Below are positions 6,708 through 12,697 of a DNA stretch of 12,697 bases, one piece after another (the stretch's first letter is position 1; every line of letters starts with the position of its first letter). The position numbers and the translations under genes are program-made. The stretch is from the NCBI GenBank assembly GCA_964517795.1, contig CAZFDE010000076.1, positions 1 through 12,697 of the forward strand. Direction: 5' to 3'. The notes beneath the pieces were generated by a model. The model was not told the origin of the DNA. It was given only the letters and a program-made list of their open reading frames with translations, and searched no databases. This stretch comes from CAZFDE01 sp964517795 (lineage in GTDB: Bacteria; Planctomycetota; Phycisphaerae; Sedimentisphaerales; Anaerobacaceae).

Positions 6708-7448
6708 ATGGGTCCGGTATTGAATGCGCTTGTAAAACTGCAAAGTATTGAAAATCGTTTGCGAGCGGTCAAAGGCAAGCTTGCCCGGTGCCGCCGTAAT
6801 GTCATTCTGCAGGAAAACCAGATCCGTACACTTCAAAATACACTCGAAGCCAAAAAAGAAGAGATTCAGTTGACCCGCGTGCAGGCCGACCGGCTGGAAC
6901 TGGAACTGAAGACCCGCGATGAAGAGATCGCCAAGCTGCGAACCTCCCTGAACGTGGCCAAGACCAACAAAGAATATGCCGCCATCCTGACCCAGCTCAA
7001 CACCTCCAAGGCCGACAGTCAGAAAATCGAAACCCAAACCCTCGAACTGCTTAAAGATATTGAAACAGACGAGGCCGAAATCGAGACGATCAAACAGCAG
7101 GTCGAACAGGAAAAGCAAAAACTCGACGGCATCCGCCAGGAAACCGAACAGGCGGCCGCCAAACTTGAGCAGGAGATCGCCGACATTCAAAACGAATGGG
7201 ATGCGCAGGCCAAAGATGTCCCCCCCGAACCCTTGTCGATCTTCAATCGTGTCGCGGAAACATACGACGGCGAAGCGATCGCGGTCGTCGAAAAACAGGA
7301 TGAGCGGTTCGAGAATTACAGTTGCGGCGGCTGCTTCATGAAAATCACCGCCGAAACGGTCAACCTGTTGATGACCAAGGACGACATCATCCGCTGTCCG
7401 AATTGCACGCGGATACTGGTTCTTACCCAAAGTAGCGAAACAGAATAA
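6708..7448 (+). CDS. Coiled-coil C4-type zinc-ribbon protein (CdsZ/DUF164-like)
   Basis: The 246-residue protein has a long helical coiled-coil region (about residues 10-180, rich in K, E, Q and heptad leucines) and a C-terminal zinc ribbon formed by C206/C209 (CGGC) and C230/C233 (CPNC). This architecture defines the conserved bacterial C4 zinc-ribbon family (zf-RING_7), whose members include the chlamydial CdsZ. A nucleic-acid or protein scaffolding role is likely but unproven. ATG 6708 is preferred over the upstream TTG at 6681 because a strong AAAGGAG stands five bases before it. The short motif NVAKTNKEYAAILTQL in the coil is typical of the family. It is the first gene of a rightward operon, and the RNase HI-PurN gene starts 19 bases later. 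This association with an RNase H domain recurs in my general recollection of bacterial genomes, but I cannot check it here. Confidence 0.85.
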   Translation: MGPVLNALVKLQSIENRLRAVKGKLARCRRNVILQENQIRTLQNTLEAKKEEIQLTRVQADRLELELKTRDEEIAKLRTSLNVAKTNKEYAAILTQLNTSKADSQKIETQTLELLKDIETDEAEIETIKQQVEQEKQKLDGIRQETEQAAAKLEQEIADIQNEWDAQAKDVPPEPLSIFNRVAETYDGEAIAVVEKQDERFENYSCGGCFMKITAETVNLLMTKDDIIRCPNCTRILVLTQSSETE

Positions 7449-7467
7449 TTAATCCACCATAACACCC

Positions 7468-8538
7468 ATGGCAGGTCGAACAGCAAAAACATTAACCATC
7501 TACACCGATGGCGGCAGCAGGGGCAATCCCGGCCCGGCGGCGGGTGGATTCGTCATCCAGGATAAAAACGGCCGGACGCTTACCGGCAAAGCCGTTTATC
7601 TGGATGAAACCACCAATAATGTCGCCGAATATACCGGCCTGATCCGGGCACTGCAGGCGGCCGAACCATTCGAACCGGCCGAAATAAAGATATTCAGTGA
7701 CAGCGAATTGATGGTCAGACAGCTCAACGGTGCCTATAAAGTCAAAAGCCCCAAGATCAAACCGCTTTACCAGGAGGCGATCGCATTGTTAGGGCGGTTC
7801 GACCGCTGGTCACTGAAACATGTCATGCGCGAACACAATACCATTGCGGACGGGCTGGTCAATGAGGCGATGGACCGCAAGAAGGATATCGAAATGAAAA
7901 AACAAGCACAGGCCAACACAAAGAAAATTCGGCTCGGTGTCCTGTTAAGCGGTGGCGGGCGAACCCTGCTCAATATTCTCGATCAGGTCGAAGCGGGCAT
8001 ACTCAACGCCGAAGTGCCGCTGGTGATCAGTTCGCGTTCGACCGTTAAAGGTGTCGAGCGGGCAAAAAACGCAGGCCTTGACGTCGTCGTGATCCGTAAA
8101 AAAGATTATCCTGATATTGACGCGTTCAGCGAAGCACTGGCATCCGCGCTCGACGAGGCAAAAGTCGATCTGGTCATCCAGGCCGGCTGGTTGTGTTTGT
8201 GGAAGATCCCGCCGCAATACGAAAATCGGGTAATGAATATTCACCCGGCGCTGCTGCCGAGTTTCGGCGGCCAAGGCATGTGGGGTCATCACGTCCACGA
8301 GGCGGTTCTGGCCGCCGGGTGCAAGGTCAGCGGATGCACCGTTCATTTTTGCACCAACGAATACGACAAAGGCCCGATCATCGTCCAACGATGCTGTCCG
8401 GTCGCCGAAAATGATGACGCCGATACCCTCGCCGCACGGGTATTCGAACAGGAGTGTATTGCTTATCCGGATGCCATCCGCCTTTTTGCAGATAACAAAC
8501 TTCAGGTCGAGCAAAATCGGGTAAACATTCTGCCGTAG
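7468..8538 (+). CDS. purN: RNase HI - GAR formyltransferase (PurN) fusion
   Basis: A single open frame of 356 codons joins two enzymes. Residues 8-137 are an RNase HI of the short bacterial/archaeal type (YTDGGSRGNPGPA, NNVAEYTGL, FSDSEL, HNTIADGLVN), with the DEDD catalytic set D14, E54, D78 and D128 intact. It would cut RNA in RNA-DNA hybrids. Residues 152-350 are phosphoribosylglycinamide formyltransferase, which transfers a formyl group from 10-formyl-THF to GAR in purine synthesis. They show LLSGGGRTLLNI, NIHPALLPSF (catalytic N257, H259) and D300 (YDKGPIIV). The PurN part has a three-residue-longer loop (GGQGMWGHHVHE) than the E. coli type. The joint, residues 138-151, is a charged linker (KKDIEMKKQAQANT). 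M143 is preceded by GAAGGA, so separate PurN may also be made. No frameshift is visible. It lies in an operon between the zinc-ribbon gene and a small membrane protein. Confidence 0.93.
   Translation: MAGRTAKTLTIYTDGGSRGNPGPAAGGFVIQDKNGRTLTGKAVYLDETTNNVAEYTGLIRALQAAEPFEPAEIKIFSDSELMVRQLNGAYKVKSPKIKPLYQEAIALLGRFDRWSLKHVMREHNTIADGLVNEAMDRKKDIEMKKQAQANTKKIRLGVLLSGGGRTLLNILDQVEAGILNAEVPLVISSRSTVKGVERAKNAGLDVVVIRKKDYPDIDAFSEALASALDEAKVDLVIQAGWLCLWKIPPQYENRVMNIHPALLPSFGGQGMWGHHVHEAVLAAGCKVSGCTVHFCTNEYDKGPIIVQRCCPVAENDDADTLAARVFEQECIAYPDAIRLFADNKLQVEQNRVNILP
7881..7896 (+). promoter_or_regulatory. Possible internal ribosome-binding site and start for PurN
   Basis: GAAGGA (7881-7886) lies seven bases before an in-frame ATG (7894-7896) exactly at the domain boundary of the fusion. 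Initiation here would give a 214-residue protein, about the usual size of free PurN. The codons around it are ordinary lysine/aspartate codons, so the motif could also be coincidental. Confidence 0.4.
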
Positions 8539-8545
8539 GACCGTT

Positions 8546-8995
8546 ATGAATCGATATCAAAAACGCATCGTCACCAACATCGTTATCGTATTTACCCTGA
8601 CCGGCCTGGCCGTGTTTGGCATGATCGTCCTCAAGGATTACATCAATCGGTCCGAAGCGATACTGGCGATGGAAAACATCAATGAAACGATCGCTCAATA
8701 CCGGCAGCAAAACGGGGCCGTCCCGCCCGAATCCGTCGTCCTTAAGATCAGTCGAGAAGTGCCCGGTTCGCCGAGACTGGGCGGATTCCATTATCGCGCC
8801 CGCTGGCTCGATTTCAATCCCGATCCGAACGCGATCCTTGCCTACACCTATAAAAAATATAACAATCCTTTTATCGAAAGCGGTTATGTTGTGATCCGAT
8901 ATGACGGTCAGGTCGAATGGATGGCCGAAACGCCCTTTGAAGAACTGCTGGCATCGCAGCAATCCCCGCTGGAAAAACAGATCACCCAACAATAA
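8546..8995 (+). CDS. Small membrane-anchored protein, unknown function
   Basis: I do not recognise this 149-residue protein. It has a short basic N-terminus (MNRYQKR), one strong hydrophobic segment at residues 8-29, and a soluble remainder that would lie outside the membrane if the segment is an N-in anchor. The region after the membrane segment (MENINETIAQYRQQNGAVPP) resembles the long helix and 'Y...NG.(Y/V)PP' turn of type II pseudopilins. However, the G/FTLIE prepilin cleavage motif is absent, so a pilin call is not supported. A later stretch (VVIRYDGQVEWM) looks like a beta hairpin. It starts seven bases after the purN stop, with AGGA five bases before the ATG, so it is almost certainly cotranscribed with the RNase HI-PurN gene. 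It converges with clpC 20 bases downstream. Confidence 0.8.
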   Translation: MNRYQKRIVTNIVIVFTLTGLAVFGMIVLKDYINRSEAILAMENINETIAQYRQQNGAVPPESVVLKISREVPGSPRLGGFHYRARWLDFNPDPNAILAYTYKKYNNPFIESGYVVIRYDGQVEWMAETPFEELLASQQSPLEKQITQQ

Positions 8996-8997
8996 CT

Positions 8998-9027
8998 TCC
9001 GGTTCGCGAACCGAATTACGAACCGGA
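8998..9027. terminator. Hairpin between convergent genes, possible bidirectional terminator
   Basis: TCCGGTTCG (8998-9006) pairs with CGAACCGGA (9019-9027) around a 12-base loop. An alternative inner palindrome CGGTTCGCGAACCG is also possible. The hairpin spans the gap between the small membrane protein and clpC and includes the clpC stop codon. No T-run flanks it on either strand, so intrinsic termination is uncertain. Confidence 0.35.
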
Positions 9028-11529
9028 CTTGGCGACGGCTTTGTCCTCTTCCTGCGGCACCTCGACGTGCTCACCTTCGAACTTGAGGTGCTCTTCGTCC
9101 TGCACATCGATCTTGATCAGGTTCTTGTCCTTGAAATCGCCGCGGAGCATCTGCTCGGACATCGGGTCTTCGATATAATGCTCGATCGCTCTTCGAAGCG
9201 GCCGTGCACCGAACTCGGGATTGTACCCCTTATCGATGAGGAATTCCTTGGCCTGGTCGGTCAACTCAAGTTTAAGTCCGTGCTCGATAAGCCGTTTGAA
9301 GACCTTCGCCAGTTCGTAATCGACAATCGTCTGCAGGTCGTCGCGTGTCAGCGGCTGGAAGACGATCATATCATCGACACGGTTGATGAATTCCGGACGG
9401 AAGTGATGTTCCACTTCCTTGTGCAGGAGCTGTTTCATCTTTTCGTAATTTGCCTCGGGTGTTTTCTTGCCGAATCCAAAACCCGACTGATTACGGATCA
9501 GATCGGCCCCGATATTACTGGTCATAATCAGGATCACGTTGCGGAAATCGACCGGCCGCCCGAAACTGTCGGTCAGCCGTCCTTCTTCCATGATCTGCAG
9601 CAGCATGTTATACACATCGGTATGCGCTTTTTCAATTTCATCCAACAGCAGGACCGCATACGGCCGACGGCGGATCCGCTCGGTGAGCTGACCGCCCTCT
9701 TCGTAGCCGACGTACCCGGGCGGGGCGCCGACCAGGCGGCTGACATTGTGCTTCTCCATGAATTCGCTCATGTCGATCTGGATCAGCGAATTCTCGTCAC
9801 CGAACATAAATTCCGCCAGCGCTCGCGCCAGCAGGGTCTTGCCGACACCACTGGGGCCCAGGAAAATGAAGCACCCCATCGGGCGATTCGGGTCTTTCAG
9901 TCCGCTTCGACTGCGGCGGACCGCCTTGGAGACCGTCGTAATCGCCTCGTCCTGAGAAACCACGCGTTTATGCAGCTCGGTTTCCAGCTCCAGCAGCCGC
10001 TGGGCCTCTTTTTTCTCCAGCCGGGTCAGCGGCACACCCGTCATCTTACTGACGACTTCGGCAATGACCTCGTCATCCACCACACCGGCCGTTTCTTTGC
10101 TCTGTTCGTACCACTTTTTCTGGATCTCGTTCTTTTCGTCCATCAGATGCTGGGCCTTATCCCGCAGCGCAGCGGCCTGCTCGTAATCGGCGTTGCGCAC
10201 CGCTTCGTCTTTCTCACGCTGCAGATCTTTAATCCGCTCTTCCACATCTTTGAGGTCCGGCGGCGGCGTCATATTCTTGAGCCGGATACGCGCACCGGCT
10301 TCATCCATCACATCGATGGCTTTATCCGGTAAACACCGGCCGCTAATATACCGCGACGACAATTCGATTGCCTGGAACAGCGCCTCGTCGGTAAAGCGAA
10401 CACCGTGGTGAGCCTCGTATCGGTCCTGCAGACCCCGCAGAATTTCGAGCGTGTCGTCTTTGGACGGCGGTTCGACGATGATCGTCTGGAAACGCCGTTC
10501 CAGCGCGCCGTCCTTTTCAATGTGCTTGCGGTACTCGTCCATTGTGGTCGCGCCGATACACTGCACCTCGCCGCGGGCCAGGGCGGGCTTGAGCACGTTG
10601 GAGGCGTCGATGGCCCCTTCGGCCCCGCCGGCACCGACCAGCGTATGCAATTCGTCAATGAACAGCACGACTGTTTTGACCCGACGCACTTCGTTGATCA
10701 CCGCCTTGATGCGTTCCTCGAACTGGCCGCGGTACTTGGTCCCGGCCACCATCATCGCCAGATCCAGCACGACAATGCGTTTCTCCTTGAGAATCTCGGG
10801 GACCTGTTTGTTGATGATCTGCTGACTCAATCCTTCGACAATTGCGGTCTTACCCACACCGGCTTCGCCCAGCAGCACCGGATTATTCTTGGTCCGACGA
10901 CAGAGGATCTGGATCAGCCGCTCGATCTCATTCTTGCGGCCGATAACCGGGTCCAGCTCGTCGTTGGCCGCCAGTTCCGTCAGGTCGCGCCCGAAGCTGT
11001 CCAGGGCCGGGGTTTTGCTCTTGGTTTTGCGGGCCGCACCGGCCGGCGCACCGCCCATCTTCATCCCGATATCGCTGGGCTCGACATCGCTGCCGGCACC
11101 CAACAGATTCAATACCTCCTGGCGAACATCCTCGAGCTTCAGACCCAGATTCATCAGGACCTGGGCCGCAATCCCCTCGCTTTCACGCAGAAGACCCAGC
11201 AGCAAATGCTCGGTCCCAACGTAATTATGATTGAGCGAACGGGCCTCTTCGATCGCATACTCGAAAACCTTCTTGGCTTTGGGTGTCTGCGGCAATTTAC
11301 CCATCGTCACGGTGTCCGGGCCGCTCTTGACCAGCTTTTCCACTTCCAGCCGAAGCTTCTTGATATCGACATCGAGATTTTTCAGAACCTGGGCGCCCAC
11401 GCCAGTACCTTCCTTGACCAGGCCCAGCAGGATATGCTCGGTTCCGATAAATTCGTGATTAAAACGCTGGGCTTCCTGGTTCGCCAGCGCCATGACTTTT
11501 CGCGCTCTGTCTGTGAATCGTTCGAACAT
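9016..11529 (-). CDS. clpC: ATP-dependent Clp protease ATP-binding subunit ClpC
   Basis: This is a Hsp100 unfoldase that forms hexamers and feeds substrates to ClpP. The 837 residues show the ClpC order: two Clp_N repeats (about 1-145, starting MFERFTDRARKVM), AAA-1 with Walker A GEAGVGKT (221-228) and Walker B D292/E293 (LFIDELH), a short middle domain with a UVR-type motif (about 425-470, REKDEAV...YEQAAALRD), AAA-2 with GPSGVGKT (558-565) and D630/E631 (LLLDEIEKAH), and a C-terminal small domain. The NQSGFGFGKK loop holds a GF in the position of the ClpP-docking loop, so partnership with ClpP is likely. No clpP, ctsR or mcsA/mcsB lies alongside. ATG 11529 is preceded by AAGGAG (11546-11541) eleven bases upstream. 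The promoter is fully consensus and no CIRCE-type operator is visible. The domain lengths are normal and nothing is truncated. Confidence 0.97.
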   Translation of the reverse strand: MFERFTDRARKVMALANQEAQRFNHEFIGTEHILLGLVKEGTGVGAQVLKNLDVDIKKLRLEVEKLVKSGPDTVTMGKLPQTPKAKKVFEYAIEEARSLNHNYVGTEHLLLGLLRESEGIAAQVLMNLGLKLEDVRQEVLNLLGAGSDVEPSDIGMKMGGAPAGAARKTKSKTPALDSFGRDLTELAANDELDPVIGRKNEIERLIQILCRRTKNNPVLLGEAGVGKTAIVEGLSQQIINKQVPEILKEKRIVVLDLAMMVAGTKYRGQFEERIKAVINEVRRVKTVVLFIDELHTLVGAGGAEGAIDASNVLKPALARGEVQCIGATTMDEYRKHIEKDGALERRFQTIIVEPPSKDDTLEILRGLQDRYEAHHGVRFTDEALFQAIELSSRYISGRCLPDKAIDVMDEAGARIRLKNMTPPPDLKDVEERIKDLQREKDEAVRNADYEQAAALRDKAQHLMDEKNEIQKKWYEQSKETAGVVDDEVIAEVVSKMTGVPLTRLEKKEAQRLLELETELHKRVVSQDEAITTVSKAVRRSRSGLKDPNRPMGCFIFLGPSGVGKTLLARALAEFMFGDENSLIQIDMSEFMEKHNVSRLVGAPPGYVGYEEGGQLTERIRRRPYAVLLLDEIEKAHTDVYNMLLQIMEEGRLTDSFGRPVDFRNVILIMTSNIGADLIRNQSGFGFGKKTPEANYEKMKQLLHKEVEHHFRPEFINRVDDMIVFQPLTRDDLQTIVDYELAKVFKRLIEHGLKLELTDQAKEFLIDKGYNPEFGARPLRRAIEHYIEDPMSEQMLRGDFKDKNLIKIDVQDEEHLKFEGEHVEVPQEEDKAVAKSGS

Positions 11530-11554
11530 CTTAAGTTTATCTCCTTATTGATCT

Positions 11555-11573
11555 AACGGCCAAAATCGCCGTT
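11555..11573 (-). promoter_or_regulatory. Inverted repeat at the predicted 5' end of clpC mRNA
   Basis: On the minus strand AACGGC-GATTTTG-GCCGTT is a perfect 6-bp-stem hairpin that begins at or next to the predicted transcription start (about 11574). It could be an operator overlapping +1 or a 5' stem-loop that stabilises the mRNA. It does not match the CIRCE or CtsR-box consensus. Confidence 0.5.
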
Positions 11574-11580
11574 CGTTCTC

Positions 11581-11608
11581 ATTATATCGTCATCCAATAC
11601 CCTGTCAA
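11581..11608 (-). promoter_or_regulatory. Consensus sigma70-type promoter of clpC
   Basis: On the minus strand TTGACA (11608-11603) and TATAAT (11586-11581) are both perfect consensus hexamers, separated by 16 bases. The predicted start near 11574 gives a leader of about 45 bases that ends with AAGGAG before the clpC ATG. Confidence 0.75.
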
Positions 11609-11624
11609 ACCACACGAAATAAGT

Positions 11625-11651
11625 AAAAACCCAACATCCGGGCGGGTTTTT
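11625..11651 (-). terminator. A/T-tailed hairpin upstream of clpC promoter
   Basis: AAAAACCC (11625-11632) and GGGTTTTT (11644-11651) form an 8-bp stem around an 11-base loop. Either strand would end in five T residues that belong to the stem. Read on the minus strand it could stop a transcript from 11650-11950 just before the clpC promoter. The orientation is undecided because the element is nearly symmetric. Confidence 0.35.
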
Positions 11652-11953
11652 GCTCATTTACATATATGTCCGATATGCGCTTTATGTTCATCGCACCGAA
11701 GCGATGCGGACATACCAACCGATGCTGATGTATCGACAAAAAAACCGGGCAACTTTCCTGATAAGTGGCCAAAAATCCCGATTTTATGACCAAAAACTGA
11801 CGCTAAAAATACGCCGCCGTCGGAGCGATTTTCATCAAAATAAGGTTTTTTATAAAATTCGGTGTAATTTTTTTGATATTCCTGCGTCTATAAGATAAAT
11901 AGAACGCATGGAGCGGTAACCAATAACACGATTGAGTGCGAAGGAGAATTAAA
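11652..11953. other. AT-rich intergenic region with structured segment
   Basis: This roughly 300-base stretch has no convincing gene. A 62-codon minus-strand frame crosses it but lacks a ribosome-binding site and overlaps the clpC promoter. Positions 11665-11714 can fold as an 8-bp outer stem (TATGTCCG / CGGACATA), a 16-base one-sided bulge and a 6-bp inner hairpin (CATCGC-ACCGAA-GCGATG). A further imperfect palindrome lies at 11883-11908 (TGCGTCTAT / ATAGAACGCA, one bulged base). The middle part is homopolymer-rich (runs of A and T). I recognise no known riboswitch or RNA family here. Confidence 0.5.
11829..11901 (+). promoter_or_regulatory. Weak promoter candidates for the exported-protein gene
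   Basis: Two weak candidates precede the last gene. One is TTTTCA (11829-11834)-16-TATAAA (11851-11856). The other is TTGATA (11873-11878) followed by an A/T-rich GATAAAT near 11894-11900 with short spacing. The second overlaps the imperfect palindrome at 11883-11908, where a regulator could bind. Neither can be preferred on sequence alone. Confidence 0.3.
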
Positions 11954-12697
11954 ATGTCAAATGCCGTAAAACGAACAATCACATTAGCAGTCATTCCGCT
12001 CATCTTATTATCTTCGGTGTGCTGGGCGGCCGAATCCGCGGAAAACACGGATATCGTATCGGGCCTGATCCCGGCCGATGCGATGCTGGTGCTGCGAATC
12101 AATCAATTCCAGGACGCGATGCAGCGGATCGATCAATTTGTTTCCACCGAGCAGACCGCCATGTTTGCCCCCTCGATGATGCTGTATTCGCAGATCGGCA
12201 TGACGCTGGGCAATCCGCAGATGACCGGGCTGGATATGAAGTCCGATGCGGCCATATTTATGACCGTAACCCAAACCGGACCGGTCGTGGGTATCCTGTT
12301 TCCCGTATCCAATTACCAGATGCTGATCTCCAACTGCACGACCTGTCATAATGTGGATGCCAATGATGTGGCCTTTATCATAAGCCCCGCGGGATTCGAG
12401 ATGATCATGACGCCCGTTAAAAGTTTTGCCCTGTGCATGATGAAGAACACCGCCAAAGATTATCAGAACCTCTTAAAACTCAAAACCGACATCGACGTCG
12501 GCCAGGCCAAAACGTTCGACAGCGTCCTGGCCGCCGAATTGAAAGAACCCGCCCGGACCAAGCCGATCTGGTTCTATATCAATATGCCGGACGTCTGGTC
12601 GCAGTACGGTATGCTGGCAACCGGCCAGATCCAGGCCATGTCCGCGGCCGTGAAAAACGCCCCGACCCCAAGTCCCGTCAATTTTGAAAAGCTGATG
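11954..12697 (+). CDS. Exported protein of unknown function, 3' partial
   Basis: The frame runs open for 248 codons from an ATG with a strong AAGGAG (11941-11946) seven bases upstream, and leaves the window without a stop. The N-terminus is a clear Sec signal peptide: basic SNAVKRT, hydrophobic core ITLAVIPLILLSSV, and a likely signal peptidase I site after CWA near residue 25. The mature part begins ESAENTDIVSGLIPADAMLVLRINQFQDA. It looks like the start of a large periplasmic beta/alpha protein in which short strands ('AMLVLRI', 'AAIFMTV', 'VVGILFPV') alternate with helices. Methionine is frequent. One CxxCH (CTTCH, 128-132) is present, but nothing else supports a cytochrome. I do not recognise the family. 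A general resemblance to the large exported proteins common in planctomycetes is my impression only. It is divergent from clpC. Confidence 0.82.
   Translation, partial: MSNAVKRTITLAVIPLILLSSVCWAAESAENTDIVSGLIPADAMLVLRINQFQDAMQRIDQFVSTEQTAMFAPSMMLYSQIGMTLGNPQMTGLDMKSDAAIFMTVTQTGPVVGILFPVSNYQMLISNCTTCHNVDANDVAFIISPAGFEMIMTPVKSFALCMMKNTAKDYQNLLKLKTDIDVGQAKTFDSVLAAELKEPARTKPIWFYINMPDVWSQYGMLATGQIQAMSAAVKNAPTPSPVNFEKLM

Noticed and set aside
8546..8650. Type IV pilin/pseudopilin call for the 149-residue protein
   Set aside because: The hydrophobic segment and following helix are suggestive, but the prepilin peptidase motif (G|FxxxE) is missing.
9067..10332. 421-codon open frame opposite clpC, and a 383-codon one at 10405-11556
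   Set aside because: Both lie fully antisense to unmistakable clpC domains, have compositions that mirror clpC codon bias, and show no recognisable domain.
11530..11660. CIRCE or CtsR operator upstream of clpC
   Set aside because: Neither the TTAGCACTC/GAGTGCTAA repeat nor a tandem GGTCAAA-like heptad is present.
11665..11760. Known riboswitch in the clpC / exported-protein intergenic region
   Set aside because: I compared it from memory with the fluoride, c-di-GMP and ykkC-type conserved cores and saw no match.
11605..11793. 62-codon minus-strand frame upstream of clpC
   Set aside because: No ribosome-binding site, no recognisable protein features, and it runs through the hairpins and the clpC -35 region.

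Overview
The window is a GC-rich bacterial chromosome segment holding ten protein genes, with the first and last cut by the window edges. It most likely comes from a planctomycete, perhaps a Phycisphaerae relative. The evidence is a 121-residue protein that I recognise as the Verrucomicrobia/Planctomycetes-restricted Minf_1886 family, a ClpC-type unfoldase, a RicT/PSP1 protein, a MetRS with a C-terminal Trbp111-like domain, and a large exported protein of unknown family. The taxon is an inference from gene content. No rRNA, tRNA, CRISPR array or complete transposon is visible.

Positions 1-5020 (+ strand) carry a tmk-holB-ricT-metG cluster, an order that echoes the B. subtilis tmk-yaaQ-yaaR-holB-yaaT...metS neighbourhood. 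It supplies dTTP synthesis, the clamp-loader delta-prime subunit, a PSP1/RicT protein and methionyl-tRNA synthetase. A perfect 21-bp-arm inverted repeat, which looks like a REP/MITE-type element, sits exactly on the tmk 3' end and encodes the last 17 residues and the stop codon. A good extended -10 promoter inside the end of holB could drive ricT-metG separately. A short dRS3-like repeat follows metG, then the Minf_1886 gene.

Positions 5472-6587 (- strand) encode an M20 (ArgE/DapE/ACY1) metallo-deacylase. It overlaps the Minf_1886 gene tail to tail and has a TATAAT box so close to its start codon that its message may be leaderless. A divergent intergenic region (6588-6707) also holds a promoter for a rightward operon. 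That operon runs: coiled-coil/C4 zinc-ribbon protein, an RNase HI-PurN fusion, and a small membrane-anchored protein (6708-8995).

Positions 9016-11529 (- strand) encode ClpC, converging on that operon. ClpC has a fully consensus TTGACA-16-TATAAT promoter and a hairpin at the predicted 5' end of its mRNA. The AT-rich region 11530-11953 between clpC and the last gene contains several inverted repeats and may hold a small RNA. From 11954 a secreted protein with a clear signal peptide runs off the window.

Most of the window is housekeeping. The most unusual item is the single-frame RNase HI-PurN fusion, which has a well-placed internal ribosome-binding site that could also yield stand-alone PurN. 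Next are the repeat-derived tail of Tmk and the structured intergenic region upstream of clpC.
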